Shown piece after piece: positions 1-7,280 of a stretch of DNA of 11,780 nt. The notes under the pieces are model-generated. The model worked only from the letters and a program-made list of their open reading frames with translations, made no database searches and was not told the DNA's origin. Position numbers and translations under genes: made by a program. Position 1 is the stretch's first letter, and each line of letters begins with the position of its first letter. The DNA is from Suilimivivens sp964402925. GTDB taxonomy: Bacteria > Bacillota > Clostridia > Lachnospirales > Lachnospiraceae. The DNA lies in assembly GCA_964402925.1 (NCBI GenBank), contig CAYOED010000093.1, positions 1-11,780 of the forward strand. Reading direction: 5' to 3'.

Positions 1-32
1 AGAGGTAAGAAAACCCAGTAAAATCAACGGGT

Positions 33-55
33 TTAGGCATTTAGCAAATGCCTAA
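33..55. repeat. Perfect 10-bp inverted repeat with 3-nt loop at the left edge
   Basis: TTAGGCATTT (33-42) and AAATGCCTAA (46-55) are exact reverse complements around the loop AGC. The right arm ends in TAA (53-55), an in-frame stop for the reading frame of the transglutaminase-like ORF that follows. No T-run follows the hairpin, so it is not a standard intrinsic terminator. A second, looser inverted repeat, AAACCC (11-16) and GGGTTT (29-34), shares two bases with it, so the two hairpins partly exclude each other. The hairpin could be the 3' end of an upstream gene, a recombination or insertion scar, or a regulatory stem. The window start hides the context. Confidence 0.7.
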
Positions 56-64
56 GAGTATCAG

Positions 65-1600
65 GTGGAAGGAGAGTATGACGAATACTGGAGTGAATAT
101 TTCGGTATGATTGCCTATAATAGCAAGGGATGTTCGCCTATAAGCAATCTGCTCAGCGCAAAAGATCTGGCACGTATGCTTCCCTATGAGAAAGCTTCGT
201 ACAGCAATGAGGAAAGTTTCTATGACATTGAAGGAGTATCGGATCTGCCGGCAGTTATGTGCGTGACTATGTGCGATGGCAGCACTGCCCAGAAGGTACT
301 TGAGTATGATCTGGGAAGCATCCGGAAAGAAGAGGAAAATAACTTTTTCTATATCACGGCAAAGGCAGCTAAAACACCGTTTACAGAAGAACTTCTGGTG
401 TCAAATGTGAAATGGGATATGCTGGATGCGGATTTAGAGGCTGTCATGGAGCGGCAGGAAAAGCTGAAAAACAAGGGCGGAAACGTGACACCGTCCCTTA
501 CTGTGGAGGAGGAAGTACAGCCTCCGGTAAATGAGAGTCCTTCCGCCAGTGCAAGCCCGTCTGCAAATGAAAGTTCGTCTGCAAATGAGGGAAAAGAGAA
601 TGAAACGGAAAAGACGGAAGATGGAAACGGGACAATCGTTCATATCACTGCAAACTCTGCTTTGAGCGAATACATGGCGATTCATATGCTGGAAACCAAG
701 AGTGTGATTGACCTTTCCGATTTTCCGGAAGCAGCCGACACGCAGATGGTAATCGATGCTTTTTTTGAGGCACAATACCAGAATCCTCTGATTCTTGGCG
801 TGCAGGGCGGGAGTGTAGACACAGAAGAGAGAATCTTGTATGTTGATTATGATTTTGACCGTGAAAAGACGGCAGAAAAACAGCAGGAAATCATGGAGCG
901 TATCAGTGAAATCAATGATGAGATTCTGTCGGATGATATGAGCGATTTTGAAAAAGAAATGGCAATCAACACGTATCTGTGTGAAAATGCCCAGTATGAT
1001 GACGCAGCTTTAGAAAATGCGGAGAAATATAATTTTACCCAAGTGGATGAAGATTTTTATGATTCTTTTACTGCCTACGGAATTCTGGTGGACGGTGTGG
1101 GGGTATGCGCCAGTTATTCCGCAGCCTTTAAACTCCTTGCTGATGAGGCGGGACTTGACAGCATCGTTGTGACCGGTTATCTTGAGGGCAGTGTGCCTCA
1201 TGCATGGAATAAGGTGAAAATCGAGGATGAATGGTATATCGTGGATGCCACCAACAATGACAATGATGTCATTGATAATGCTTTGCTTAATCTTTCTGAT
1301 GCGGCTGCATATGGAACCCTTGTGGAAAACGACAATTTTGTTATGGACGGAAACCGGTACCATTATATGGCATATGAAGATGAACTGGAATATTATCATG
1401 CCACGGACAGGTATTTTTCTAGGGAGGAGATTGCGGATCAGCTGGCGGATCAGTTGATTACAGATGGAATAGCCATCCTGCGGACAGAATATGATATTGA
1501 CGATGATGCTTTTTATGACATTGCCCAGCAGGCAGCCGATAAAGCGCAGAAAAACATAAGTGGGTATTACTGGATGGGGGTTATTCGTCTGGAAGAATAA
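65..1600 (+). CDS. Transglutaminase-like (Cys protease fold) domain protein, probably N-terminally truncated
   Basis: The open frame gives about 511 residues from a GTG at 65. The C-terminal half carries a transglutaminase-like domain with a full triad: Cys348 in GVCASYSAAFKLL, His379 in VPHAWNKV and Asp394 in YIVDATNND. Residues 1-145 form a domain I do not recognise. Residues about 146-190 are a Ser/Ala/Asn/Glu/Pro-rich linker of the kind seen in secreted proteins. Residues about 195-330 are the segment that usually precedes the catalytic core in clostridial relatives. Such proteins normally act outside the membrane, yet this ORF has no signal peptide or membrane segment. The GTG has no Shine-Dalgarno sequence, and the alternative ATG at 107 is poorly placed. 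The frame is open from base 2 to a TAA at 53-55. The real start may therefore lie upstream, with the gene interrupted, or this may be a remnant. The true substrate (protease, transglutaminase or peptidoglycan-related) cannot be told. The domain call is firm; the start is not. Confidence 0.75.
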   Translation: MEGEYDEYWSEYFGMIAYNSKGCSPISNLLSAKDLARMLPYEKASYSNEESFYDIEGVSDLPAVMCVTMCDGSTAQKVLEYDLGSIRKEEENNFFYITAKAAKTPFTEELLVSNVKWDMLDADLEAVMERQEKLKNKGGNVTPSLTVEEEVQPPVNESPSASASPSANESSSANEGKENETEKTEDGNGTIVHITANSALSEYMAIHMLETKSVIDLSDFPEAADTQMVIDAFFEAQYQNPLILGVQGGSVDTEERILYVDYDFDREKTAEKQQEIMERISEINDEILSDDMSDFEKEMAINTYLCENAQYDDAALENAEKYNFTQVDEDFYDSFTAYGILVDGVGVCASYSAAFKLLADEAGLDSIVVTGYLEGSVPHAWNKVKIEDEWYIVDATNNDNDVIDNALLNLSDAAAYGTLVENDNFVMDGNRYHYMAYEDELEYYHATDRYFSREEIADQLADQLITDGIAILRTEYDIDDDAFYDIAQQAADKAQKNISGYYWMGVIRLEE

Positions 1601-1628
1601 TCAGAAAATATGATATTATTTCAAATAT

Positions 1629-1648
1629 GCCCCGGGATTTCCCGGGGC
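1629..1648 (+). terminator. Intrinsic terminator-like hairpin after the transglutaminase-like gene
   Basis: GCCCCGGG (1629-1636) pairs perfectly with CCCGGGGC (1641-1648) around an ATTT loop. The T-rich stretch TTTCAAATTTCT follows, which is an interrupted U-tract. It lies 28 nt after the stop codon and just before the plsX promoter, so it separates the two transcription units. Termination may be incomplete because the U-tract is broken. Confidence 0.75.
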
Positions 1649-1662
1649 TTTCAAATTTCTGC

Positions 1663-1691
1663 TTGATTTTTACTATATGGTTTAGTATAGT
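1663..1691 (+). promoter_or_regulatory. Sigma-A-type promoter for the plsX operon
   Basis: TTGATT (1663-1668) and TATAGT (1686-1691) are separated by exactly 17 bases, giving 4/6 and 5/6 matches to the vegetative consensus. Transcription would start near 1698, followed by a short leader to the plsX ATG at 1721. The ribosome binding site TGGAGGT (1707-1713) lies 7 nt before that ATG. An 8-bp palindrome AAGTACTT (1696-1703) sits at the expected start point and could bind a regulator, but I cannot assign one. Confidence 0.7.
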
Positions 1692-1720
1692 AGAGAAGTA
1701 CTTAAATGGAGGTATGAAAA

Positions 1721-2734
1721 ATGGCAGAATTTGTAAACGTAGCAGTTGACGCCATGGGTGGAGATAATGCGCCTGTTGAAATTGTAAAAGGTGCCATAGA
1801 TGCAGTAAATGAGAACAGTCATGTGAAGGTCTATCTGACAGGTCAGGAAGAACTGATTAACCGGGAACTTGCAAAGTATACGTATCAAAAGGAGCAGGTG
1901 GAAGTCGTAAATGCATCTGAAGTGATTGAAACTGCAGAGCCGCCGGTTATGGCAATCCGCAAAAAGAAGGATTCCTCCATTGTAAAGGCATTTTATCTTG
2001 TAAAAGACGGAACCTGTGATGCCTACGTTTCAGCAGGAAGCACGGGTGCCACTTTAGTGGGAGGTCAGGTGATCGTAGGAAGGATCAAAGGAGTGGAAAG
2101 ACCGCCCCTTGCACCGCTTATTCCTACCGAAAAGGGCTGTGCGTTGCTGATTGACTGCGGCGCGAATGTAGATGCAAGACCGTCCCATCTGGTGCAGTTT
2201 GCCAAAATGGGCTCTGTATACATGGAAAGTGTCATGGGGGTAAAGAACCCGAGAGTTGGGATTGTGAACATTGGAGCGGAGGAAGAAAAAGGAAATGCCC
2301 TTGTCAAAGAAACCTATCCGCTTTTGAAGAACTGTCCTGATATCCATTTTGCAGGGAGCATTGAAGCAAGGGATATTCCTGCCGGTTATGCTGATGTGAT
2401 CGTATGCGAAGCTTTTGTAGGAAATGTCATACTAAAAATGTATGAAGGAGTAGGGGGCACGCTGATCAAGAAAGTGAAAGAAGGAATGATGACCTCGCTT
2501 CGAAGCAAAATAGGCGCCCTGCTGGTTAAGCCGGCACTGAAAAACACATTAAAAGCGTTTGACTTAGAACAGTACGGCGGTGCACCGATGCTGGGACTTA
2601 ATGGTCTTGTGGTTAAGACTCATGGAAGTTCCAAGGCTGTTGAAATCAAAAATTCTATTCTGCAATGTATCACCTTTACAGAACAGAATATTAATCAAAA
2701 AATAAAAGAAAAAATCACAATGGAAGAAAATTAG
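1721..2734 (+). CDS. plsX: Phosphate acyltransferase PlsX
   Basis: PlsX converts acyl-ACP and phosphate to acyl-phosphate, the donor used by the PlsY acyltransferase to start phospholipid synthesis. It is a peripheral, cytoplasmic-face enzyme. The 337 residues match the family's usual length. Recognisable motifs in order are VDAMGGDNAP (9-18), SAGSTGA (104-110), DCGANVDARP (145-154), NIGAEEEKG (183-191), GNVILK (234-239) and YGGAPMLGLNG (285-295). The start ATG has a good Shine-Dalgarno sequence 7 nt upstream. It is the first gene of the operon and lies 15 nt before acpP, which supplies its acyl-ACP substrate. The common upstream partners rpmF and the DUF177 gene are absent here. Instead there is a terminator and an unrelated transglutaminase-like gene. 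No defects are visible. Confidence 0.97.
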   Translation: MAEFVNVAVDAMGGDNAPVEIVKGAIDAVNENSHVKVYLTGQEELINRELAKYTYQKEQVEVVNASEVIETAEPPVMAIRKKKDSSIVKAFYLVKDGTCDAYVSAGSTGATLVGGQVIVGRIKGVERPPLAPLIPTEKGCALLIDCGANVDARPSHLVQFAKMGSVYMESVMGVKNPRVGIVNIGAEEEKGNALVKETYPLLKNCPDIHFAGSIEARDIPAGYADVIVCEAFVGNVILKMYEGVGGTLIKKVKEGMMTSLRSKIGALLVKPALKNTLKAFDLEQYGGAPMLGLNGLVVKTHGSSKAVEIKNSILQCITFTEQNINQKIKEKITMEEN

Positions 2735-2749
2735 AAAGGAAATTGAACA

Positions 2750-2980
2750 ATGGAATTTGAAAAGTTAAAACAAGTAATTGCTGACGTACTCAACGTTGAC
2801 CCTGAAGAAATCACGATGGAGACCACTTTTGTAGATGATCTGGGAGCTGATTCTTTAGATGTTTTCCAGATTATCATGGGAATAGAGGAAGAATTTGATA
2901 TTGAAATTCCGGCTGAAAGTGCAGAAAAAATAACAACTGTGGAAGAAGCAGTAAATATGATTAAAAATGCAATGAACTAA
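2750..2980 (+). CDS. acpP: Acyl carrier protein
   Basis: This small acidic 76-residue protein carries growing acyl chains on a 4'-phosphopantetheine arm during fatty-acid synthesis. The attachment site is Ser35 in the motif GADSLD (32-37), followed by a helix II of VFQIIMGIEEEFDIEIP. The length and the charge pattern are typical. Compared with the E. coli form, the position just after DSLD-x is Phe rather than Val, and the next is Gln rather than Glu. From memory such variants occur in related Clostridia. AAAGGA (2735-2740) lies 9 nt before the ATG. The gene follows plsX closely and is followed directly by an intrinsic terminator, which suggests it is expressed more strongly than the rest of the operon. 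Confidence 0.97.
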   Translation: MEFEKLKQVIADVLNVDPEEITMETTFVDDLGADSLDVFQIIMGIEEEFDIEIPAESAEKITTVEEAVNMIKNAMN

Positions 2981-3002
2981 AAAGCCCGATATGGGCTTTT
3001 TT
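2979..3002 (+). terminator. Internal intrinsic terminator (attenuator) between acpP and rnc
   Basis: AAAAAGCCC (2979-2987) pairs with GGGCTTTTT (2993-3001) around a GATAT loop, and the T-run spans 2997-3002. The stem begins inside the acpP stop codon. Only 17 nt remain before the rnc ATG at 3020, too few for a separate promoter. Expression of rnc and everything after it should therefore depend on read-through, unless a promoter lies within acpP. Confidence 0.85.
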
Positions 3003-3019
3003 GTCCGAAAGGGTGAAAT

Positions 3020-3712
3020 ATGTATAGACAGGAAGAATTGAAGAAATTGGAAGGAAAAATAGGTTATGAGTTTAAGAACAAAAAACTGCTCTTGCAGGCC
3101 TTGACCCATAGCTCTTTTTCTAATGAACAGAAAATCAACAAATTTAAAGATTACGAAAGACTGGAGTTTTTGGGAGATGCGGTTTTAGAACTGCTCTCCA
3201 GCCAGTTCTTTTTTGAAACTTATCCGGAAATGTCGGAGGGAGAAATGACACGGCTTCGTTCTTCCATGGTCTGTGAACCGGCGCTTGCTTTTTGTGCCAG
3301 AGAATTGTCGCTTGGTGATTATATTCTGCTTGGAAAGGGCGAAGAGGCAACCGGAGGCAGGAAGAGGGATTCCATTATTTCAGATGTGATGGAAGCTGTG
3401 ATAGGCGCTGTCTATTTAGACGGCGGAATCAAAGAGGCAGATAAATTCATCAAAAAGTATATTCTTTCCGACTTGGAAAATAAGCAGCTTTTTTATGACA
3501 GTAAAACGTTGCTTCAGGAAAAAATGCAGAAGCAGGGCAGGAATATTACCTATGAACTGGTAAGTGAAACAGGACCGGATCATGACAAAATCTTTACTGT
3601 GGAGATCAGAATTGACGGTGAAGCAGCAGGCAGAGGTCAGGGGCGGAATAAAAAATCTGCACAACAGCAGGCAGCCTATCAGGTGTTGCTTGCCGAGATG
3701 CCGGAAAAGTAG
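3020..3712 (+). CDS. rnc: Ribonuclease III
   Basis: RNase III cuts double-stranded RNA, notably rRNA precursors and structured mRNAs. The 230 residues comprise an N-terminal endonuclease domain (about 5-150) and a C-terminal double-stranded-RNA-binding domain (about 158-226). The signature ERLEFLGDAVLELL starts at residue 46. Glu46, Glu49 and Asp53 match the conserved acidic cluster. SDVMEAVIGAVYLDGG supplies Asp122 and Glu125. The RNA-binding domain shows KTLLQEKMQ, GPDHDKIF and GRGQGRNKKSAQQQAA. AAGGGTG (3008-3014) is a modest ribosome binding site 5 nt before the ATG. The gene lies just after a terminator and 7 nt before smc, the standard Firmicutes arrangement. In some bacteria RNase III cleaves its own operon's message. 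I did not identify a clear processing stem here. Confidence 0.97.
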   Translation: MYRQEELKKLEGKIGYEFKNKKLLLQALTHSSFSNEQKINKFKDYERLEFLGDAVLELLSSQFFFETYPEMSEGEMTRLRSSMVCEPALAFCARELSLGDYILLGKGEEATGGRKRDSIISDVMEAVIGAVYLDGGIKEADKFIKKYILSDLENKQLFYDSKTLLQEKMQKQGRNITYELVSETGPDHDKIFTVEIRIDGEAAGRGQGRNKKSAQQQAAYQVLLAEMPEK

Positions 3713-3715
3713 GTG
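3711..3715 (+). promoter_or_regulatory. Ribosome binding site that fixes the smc start
   Basis: AGGTG overlaps the TAG stop of rnc and lies 4 nt before ATG 3720. The smc frame is also open upstream to an ATG at 3564 inside rnc. The 52 extra residues that start would add do not resemble SMC, and the family begins with MYLKSIEIHGFKSF, so 3720 is the start. Confidence 0.8.
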
Positions 3716-3719
3716 TTAT

Positions 3720-6700
3720 ATGTATTTAAAAAGTATTGAGATTCATGGATTTAAATCCTTTGCAAATAAACTGGTGTTCAAGTTTCATAATGGCATTACG
3801 GGTATCGTTGGACCTAACGGCAGCGGCAAGAGCAATGTCGCTGATGCTGTCCGTTGGGTACTGGGAGAACAAAGAATCAAGCAGCTTCGCGGGGCGTCCA
3901 TGCAGGACGTCATTTTTTCGGGAACAGAAATGCGCAAGCCTTTAGGGTACGCTTATGTGGCAATCACATTGGACAATTCGGATCATCAGCTTGCCATTGA
4001 TTTTGATGAAGTGACTGTGGCAAGAAGGATCTATCGTTCCGGCGAAAGCGAATATCTCTTAAATGGTGCGCCTTGCAGACTAAAAGATGTTAATGAGTTG
4101 TTTTATGACACGGGTATCGGAAAAGAAGGGTATTCTATTATTGGACAGGGACAGATTGATAAGATTTTAAGCGGAAAACCGGAGGAGAGAAGAGAACTTT
4201 TTGATGAGGCTGCCGGTATCGTAAAGTTTAAAAAGCGTAAAGTGGCTGCCCAGAAAAAACTGGAAGATGAAAAGCAGAATCTGGTCCGTGTCAACGATAT
4301 TCTCTCAGAGCTTGAAAAGCAGACAGGCCCTTTGGAAAAGCAGTCAGAAACTGCAAAAGTCTATTTAAAGAAGAAAGAGGAATTAAAGACTCTGGATGTA
4401 AACATGTTTCTGCTGGAAAATGGTCATTTACAGGAACAGCTGAAAGATGCCAACGAGAAATTTGAAATTGCCAGCAGTGATCTGGAACAGACCACACAGC
4501 AATACGAAAAGATCAAAGATGAGTATGAACAGATTCAGGGACAGATTGAAATGCTGGATGAAGCCATTTTGGCTGAACGTACTTCTTTATCTGATACCAG
4601 CATGCTCCGCGGCAAGCTGGAAGGCGAGATCAATGTGCTGCGGGAGCAGATCAAGTCAGCAAAGAGCAATGAGGAGCACTTTACATCCCGAAAAGAAACC
4701 GTCACGAAGGAGATGGAGGAAAAGCTAAAGGGGAAGGAAACAATTCTTGCTGATAAGAAGGTCATCGATGAGCAGGTTGCTGAGATTGAGAATGCAAGGA
4801 ATGAAGCAAGAGAAAAACTGCTTGCCGTCCAAAGCAGGATAGAGGGCCTTAACAATGATATTGAATCCGGAAAGAATACGATTATAGAGGCTTTGAATTC
4901 AAGGGCGACCATAAAATCAAAGCTGGGACGTTATGACACCATGACGGAGCAGATCAATATCAGGAAGGCGGAGCTTACATCAAGGATCCTCCGCATTAAG
5001 TCAGATGAGGCGGCGCAGGAAGAGGTCATTAAAAACCTGCAGGAAGAATTTGAACGTATCAACAATGATATCCATGCTTTAAATGATTCCCAGGAACAGA
5101 AGGAAGAAAAACTGGCTCTTATCAGGGAAGAACTTGCGGGAAAAGATCAAAAGCTGCGGGATACCCAGGTAAGCTATCATCAGGAAAAATCTAAGCTGGA
5201 AGCCCTCACCAATCTGACGGAACGCTATGAAGGATATGGCGGTAGTGTTAAGAAGGTGATGGAATGTAAGGAACGTGAAAAAGGAATCATCGGTGTTGTG
5301 GCAGACATCATAAAGGTAGATAAAAAGTATGAGACCGCCATAGAAACGGCGCTGGGCGGCAACATTCAAAATATTGTCACCGATGATGAGGAAACAGCCA
5401 AAAGAATGATTGCGTTTCTGAAACAGACGAAAGCCGGACGGGCGACATTCCTGCCCCTTACCAGTATTACCAGACCACAGGAGTTTAAAAACCAGGATGC
5501 GCTGAAGGAAAAAGGCGTTATCGGCATGGCGGATGAACTTGTCTCCATAGAGGACAGGTATAGGAATGTGGCGAAAGCCATGCTGGGCAGAATCGTGGTA
5601 GTCGATCATGTGGACCATGCTGTAAAGATTGCCAGAAAATTCGATTATGGAATCCGTATGGTAACCCTTGAAGGGGAACTCCTGGTGCCCGGCGGTGCAA
5701 TCAGCGGCGGTGCTTTTAAAAATAACAGTAATCTTCTTGGCCGGAGAAGAGAGATGGAAGAGTTGGAAGGCAAAGTCAAAAAGTATCTGATGGAGATCGA
5801 CACTCTTTTAAATGAAATCGAGCAGACAAAGGAAGAGCGAAATAAGCTCCGTTTAAGTCTGGAAGAGGACAAGGCCTCGCTGCAGAAGAAGTTCATTGAA
5901 CAAAATACAGCGAGATTAAATGTAATCAAAGCTCAGGAGCGAAAGGACGAAGCTTCAGAAGGCTCCATGGAACTTAAGGCGGAAGAGAGGGAGATTGAAA
6001 ACCAGATCAAGGAAATCCGGTCAAATAAGCAGGAAATTCAAAAAGAACTGGAGGATTCCGAACTTTTAGAGAAAAAGGTGGAACAGCAGATCAGAAAATT
6101 CCAGGTGGAACTGGAGGAGGCGCGGAAGGAAGAATCCGAGCAGTCAGCCCATGTTTCAGAATGGGATGTGGAGGTGGAAAAAATGCTCCAACAGCAGGAT
6201 TTCCATCAACAGAATGTGAACCGTATTGACGGCGAGATCGACCGCTTTGCAAAAGAACTGGAGGAAATCAATGAGGGTCTTAAGCAAAGCAGCGAGGATA
6301 CAGAAAAGAAGCAAAACGACATAGCGTCCATAGAGGAAACGATTGCCGCCTCTCACACCACTCAGGGAGATACGGAAAAGAAACTTAAGGAAGATGTGGA
6401 GAAGAAGGAACAGCTTTCCTTAAAACAGAAGAATTTCTTTACGGACAGAGAAGCGCTGGCTGAGAAGATGACGGGGCTGGATAAGGAAGTATACCGGCTA
6501 AATTCCCAGAAAGAAAAATTTCAGGAGGCGCTGGAAAACCAAATTAATTATATGTGGGACGAATATGAGATCACCCTTTCAGATGCCGCATCTCTTAGAA
6601 ATGAAGAGATGACTGACCGCTCTGCCATGAAGAAGGAAATCGCTTCTTTGAAAGACCAGATCAGAAAGCTGGGTGATGTCAATGTCAATGCCATTGAAGA

Positions 6701-7280
6701 TTATAAGAACCTGATGGAGCGGTATGTGTTCCTAAAAACACAGCACGATGATCTTGTAGAGGCGGAAAAGACGCTGGAGGGGATTATCGTAGAGCTGGAT
6801 ACCGCTATGCGCAATCAGTTCAACGAAAAATTTGCCGAAATTGGAAGAGAATTTGATAAAGTATTCAAGGAATTATTCGGAGGCGGAAAGGGAACGCTGG
6901 AACTTATGGAGGATGAGGATATCCTGGAGGCAGGTATCCGTATCATAGCGCAGCCTCCGGGAAAGAAGCTGCAGAATATGATGCAGCTCTCCGGTGGTGA
7001 AAAGGCGCTCACGGCAATTGCACTTTTGTTTGCCATCCAGAATCTGAAGCCTTCTCCGTTCTGTCTTTTGGATGAGATCGAGGCGGCACTGGATGAAAAC
7101 AATGTTGCCCGGTTTGCAAAATATTTACATAAGCTTACAAAAAACACACAATTTATTGTAATTACGCACAGACGCGGTACGATGGAAAAGGCTGATAGAT
7201 TGTATGGTATTACCATGCAGGAAAAGGGTGTCTCTACACTGGTAAGTGTAAATCTGATTGATAAGGAGCTGGATGACTGA
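3720..7280 (+). CDS. smc: Chromosome segregation ATPase SMC
   Basis: This is the core subunit of bacterial condensin, which works with ScpA and ScpB (not in this window) to organise and segregate the chromosome. From ATG 3720 it is 1186 residues, the usual length. The N-terminal head has Walker A GPNGSGKS (31-38) and the motif SIIGQGQIDKIL. Two long coiled-coil arms rich in Glu, Lys and Gln cover about 165-500 and 675-1020. Between them lies the hinge (about 515-670), including GIIGVVADII and GGAISGGAF. The C-terminal head carries the ABC signature LSGGEKALTAIALLF (from residue 1090) and Walker B CLLDEIEAALDE, with Asp1118 and catalytic Glu1119. All ATPase elements are intact. Its stop overlaps the ftsY start by one base (TGATG), so translation of the two is likely coupled. 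Confidence 0.98.
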   Translation: MYLKSIEIHGFKSFANKLVFKFHNGITGIVGPNGSGKSNVADAVRWVLGEQRIKQLRGASMQDVIFSGTEMRKPLGYAYVAITLDNSDHQLAIDFDEVTVARRIYRSGESEYLLNGAPCRLKDVNELFYDTGIGKEGYSIIGQGQIDKILSGKPEERRELFDEAAGIVKFKKRKVAAQKKLEDEKQNLVRVNDILSELEKQTGPLEKQSETAKVYLKKKEELKTLDVNMFLLENGHLQEQLKDANEKFEIASSDLEQTTQQYEKIKDEYEQIQGQIEMLDEAILAERTSLSDTSMLRGKLEGEINVLREQIKSAKSNEEHFTSRKETVTKEMEEKLKGKETILADKKVIDEQVAEIENARNEAREKLLAVQSRIEGLNNDIESGKNTIIEALNSRATIKSKLGRYDTMTEQINIRKAELTSRILRIKSDEAAQEEVIKNLQEEFERINNDIHALNDSQEQKEEKLALIREELAGKDQKLRDTQVSYHQEKSKLEALTNLTERYEGYGGSVKKVMECKEREKGIIGVVADIIKVDKKYETAIETALGGNIQNIVTDDEETAKRMIAFLKQTKAGRATFLPLTSITRPQEFKNQDALKEKGVIGMADELVSIEDRYRNVAKAMLGRIVVVDHVDHAVKIARKFDYGIRMVTLEGELLVPGGAISGGAFKNNSNLLGRRREMEELEGKVKKYLMEIDTLLNEIEQTKEERNKLRLSLEEDKASLQKKFIEQNTARLNVIKAQERKDEASEGSMELKAEEREIENQIKEIRSNKQEIQKELEDSELLEKKVEQQIRKFQVELEEARKEESEQSAHVSEWDVEVEKMLQQQDFHQQNVNRIDGEIDRFAKELEEINEGLKQSSEDTEKKQNDIASIEETIAASHTTQGDTEKKLKEDVEKKEQLSLKQKNFFTDREALAEKMTGLDKEVYRLNSQKEKFQEALENQINYMWDEYEITLSDAASLRNEEMTDRSAMKKEIASLKDQIRKLGDVNVNAIEDYKNLMERYVFLKTQHDDLVEAEKTLEGIIVELDTAMRNQFNEKFAEIGREFDKVFKELFGGGKGTLELMEDEDILEAGIRIIAQPPGKKLQNMMQLSGGEKALTAIALLFAIQNLKPSPFCLLDEIEAALDENNVARFAKYLHKLTKNTQFIVITHRRGTMEKADRLYGITMQEKGVSTLVSVNLIDKELDD

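Noticed and set aside
1681..1706. Firm annotation of a FapR operator before plsX
   Set aside because: Half-site resemblance exists, but the arms are imperfect and the spacing differs from the known site, so it is kept only as a low-interest finding.
2750..2980. Unusual acyl carrier protein with Phe-Gln in place of Val-Glu in helix II
   Set aside because: The phosphopantetheine motif and length are normal, and such substitutions are, as far as I recall, common in Clostridia.
3564..3719. A 52-codon N-terminal extension of SMC from an ATG inside rnc
   Set aside because: The added residues are Arg/Cys-rich, unlike any SMC, and overlap the conserved RNA-binding domain of rnc. ATG 3720 gives the standard family start with a ribosome binding site.
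4103..5929. Several open frames of 60-180 codons on the minus strand within smc
   Set aside because: They lie opposite a strongly conserved coding sequence, have Phe/Ser/Leu-rich products typical of antisense to Lys/Glu-rich coiled coils, and lack ribosome binding sites.
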